Shown: positions 63,214 to 64,000 of the stretch, one piece after another
How positions within the stretch are numbered: the stretch's first letter is position 1
Layout: the number at the start of each line of letters is the position of its first letter
Assembly (NCBI RefSeq): GCF_037055355.1
Contig: NZ_CP146350.1
Span: forward strand, 1,635,001-1,699,000
DNA: 64,000 nt
Direction of reading: 5' to 3'
Origin: Streptomyces sp. DG1A-41
GTDB taxonomy: Bacteria > Actinomycetota > Actinomycetes > Streptomycetales > Streptomycetaceae
Notes under the pieces: model-generated
The model's input: the letters and a program-made list of their open reading frames with translations, nothing else
The model's database searches: none
Told to the model about the DNA's origin: nothing
Position numbers and translations under genes: made by a program

Positions 63214-63904
63214 GGGTGTGCTGGTTGGGCGGGCGCGGGGTGCGTTGGGGTTGTTCGCGCAGTTCCCCGCGCCCCTGAAGGCCGGCGCGCTGCGGGCGCC
63301 ACACTGAGTGCTGTCGGTCCGCCCAGTCTCTGCTCACCGAGCCCGTGCGCATGCCTCTCCTGGACTCCGGGTCGGCCAGGGCCATGCCGATGTGGCCGGC
63401 CAGGACTATGCCGATGGTGAGGGCCAGCCAGTCGTGGACGAACGTCGCACTGGTGCGCCAGAGGAGAGGGGTGAGGTGGGTGAACCACATCATGAGGCCG
63501 GTGCCGAGCATGACGAGGGTGGCGGCGGCGATCCAGGACGCGTAGAGCTTCTGGCCGGCGTTGAACTTGCCCGCCGGGCGGGACGCGTGGCGCTTGTCGC
63601 GGTGGAGGGCGGCGCGCAGCCAGGTGCGGTCGTGCGGGCCGAAGCGGTTGAGGTGGCCGAGGTCGGCACGGAAGGCGCGGGAGGCGAGGCCTGCCAGGGC
63701 CGGGACGGGCAGGGCGAGGCCGGTCCATGTGTGCAGGGTGACGACGAGGGCGCGGCGGCCGACGAGTTCGGCGAGCTGGGGGACGTAGAGGCAGGCCGCC
63801 GTGAGGACGCAGACGCCCATGAGCGCGGCCGTCGTGCGGTGTACCCAGCGCTCGGTCCGGCTGAAGCGCCTTACCGCGACCGCGGTGTCAGGTCGTAGGC
63901 TCAT
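63110..63904 (-). CDS. Cytochrome b/b6-domain membrane protein, C-terminus doubtful
   Basis: A membrane protein starting MSLRPDTAVAVRRFSRTERWVHRTTAALMG. Four hydrophobic segments carry histidines (VHRTTAALM, LHTWTGLAL, VHDWLALTIG, LAGHIGMAL) as in the FdnI-type di-haem cytochrome b. About 60 residues after DWADRQHSVWRPQ are Pro/Thr/Arg-rich, have no family counterpart, run through the dispersed repeat at 63247-63277 and into the idonate-type gene on the other strand. The true stop was probably lost near 63300. The ATG overlaps the end of the molybdoenzyme gene by 17 bp, so the two are coupled. Confidence 0.75.
   Translation of the reverse strand: MSLRPDTAVAVRRFSRTERWVHRTTAALMGVCVLTAACLYVPQLAELVGRRALVVTLHTWTGLALPVPALAGLASRAFRADLGHLNRFGPHDRTWLRAALHRDKRHASRPAGKFNAGQKLYASWIAAATLVMLGTGLMMWFTHLTPLLWRTSATFVHDWLALTIGIVLAGHIGMALADPESRRGMRTGSVSRDWADRQHSVWRPQRAGLQGRGELREQPQRTPRPPNQHTPTAPRRNPTAPCKTDSDQRPTQTPTRPPAPEPPH
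63247..63277. repeat. Streptomyces intergenic repeat, dispersed
   Basis: The words TTGTTCGCGCAGTTCCCCGC and GCCCCTGAAG, in this order, are those of a short element that I know from many Streptomyces intergenic regions, commonly 10-60 bp after stop codons. Here it lies 34 bp after the idonate-type dehydrogenase stop. Only one copy was noticed in the window. Confidence 0.7.
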
Positions 63905-64000
63905 CGTCCCGTCCGTTCGAGCGGCCCACCCAGGCGTCGATGTCGTAGCCGCGTTCCTCCCAGTAGCCCGGCCTGACCTCGTCGGTGACGGTGATGCCGG
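63888..64000 (-). CDS. Molybdopterin-dependent oxidoreductase, C-terminal fragment
   Basis: Only the last 37 residues are inside the window, ending in TGA at 63888. The fragment reads TDEVRPGYWEERGYDIDAWV and ends in a charged GRSNGRDDEPTT. The phrase GYWEERGY is typical near the C-terminus of sulfite-oxidase-type molybdopterin domain proteins. Its 3' end overlaps the start of the cytochrome b gene, which would then be the membrane haem partner. The assignment rests on this small piece and the neighbour. Confidence 0.5.
   Translation of the reverse strand, partial: GITVTDEVRPGYWEERGYDIDAWVGRSNGRDDEPTT

Overview
The window is high-GC actinobacterial DNA that looks like the chromosomal core of a Streptomyces. 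The evidence is GTG starts and G+C-rich third codon positions throughout, chaplin genes, a GylR-type glycerol operon, the Pup-proteasome locus, mycothiol synthesis (mshC), and a short intergenic repeat typical of Streptomyces. Gene order resembles the S. coelicolor region from tatA/tatC through the proteasome genes, gylR-glpFKD and mshC to the chaplins and the gluconate genes. No phage, IS element, CRISPR array or integrated element was seen.

Region 1 (1-16.7 kb, nearly all minus strand) combines Tat export (tatA-tatC plus a lipid/diacylglycerol kinase-like gene cut by the left edge) with the Pup-proteasome system. In transcription order the latter runs arc, dop, pup, prcB, prcA, then after a divergent LacI/MFS pair pafA, two FKBP-type prolyl isomerases, pafB and pafC. 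Pup is attached by PafA, prepared and removed by Dop, and pupylated proteins are unfolded by Arc into the PrcAB core. PafBC is the WYL regulator pair that controls the DNA-damage response in mycobacteria. Between pup and prcB lies a frame-broken remnant that I read as an endonuclease VII-like gene.

Region 2 (16.9-31 kb) holds a ferredoxin, a secreted protein, tRNA m1A58 methyltransferase, a site-2 protease with CBS domains, a RecB-like nuclease, an orphan response regulator, two tandem oligopeptide-binding lipoproteins without permeases, a HAD phosphatase and cobalamin-dependent methionine synthase (metH).

Region 3 (31.2-38.4 kb) is the glycerol regulon, gylR and glpF-glpK-glpD, with repeated GylR-like boxes before gylR and before glpF. 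A FadR-type regulator and a PAC2-family gene broken by one extra base follow.

Region 4 (38.4-49.6 kb) has mshC with the conserved trio of uncharacterised actinobacterial genes (a PI3/4-kinase-like protein, a DUF3090 protein, a histidine-phosphatase-fold protein), then corA, a ferritin-like protein, an F420-type oxidoreductase, an aldo/keto reductase and a RecD-like protein that has lost its ATPase motifs.

Region 5 (49.6-58.6 kb) contains a sortase-anchored long chaplin with a collagen-like linker, a short chaplin (chpH), an M20 peptidase, tRNA-Leu(GAG), a large Pls/PosA-type membrane NRPS and an overlapping M1 peptidase. Region 6 (58.6-64 kb) is the gluconate/idonate cluster: GntR, gluconate kinase, GntP permease, a gluconate 5-dehydrogenase-like SDR and an idonate-type dehydrogenase. 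A cytochrome b/molybdoenzyme pair runs off the right edge. Two or three apparent single-base frameshifts in conserved genes suggest either recent decay or assembly indels.
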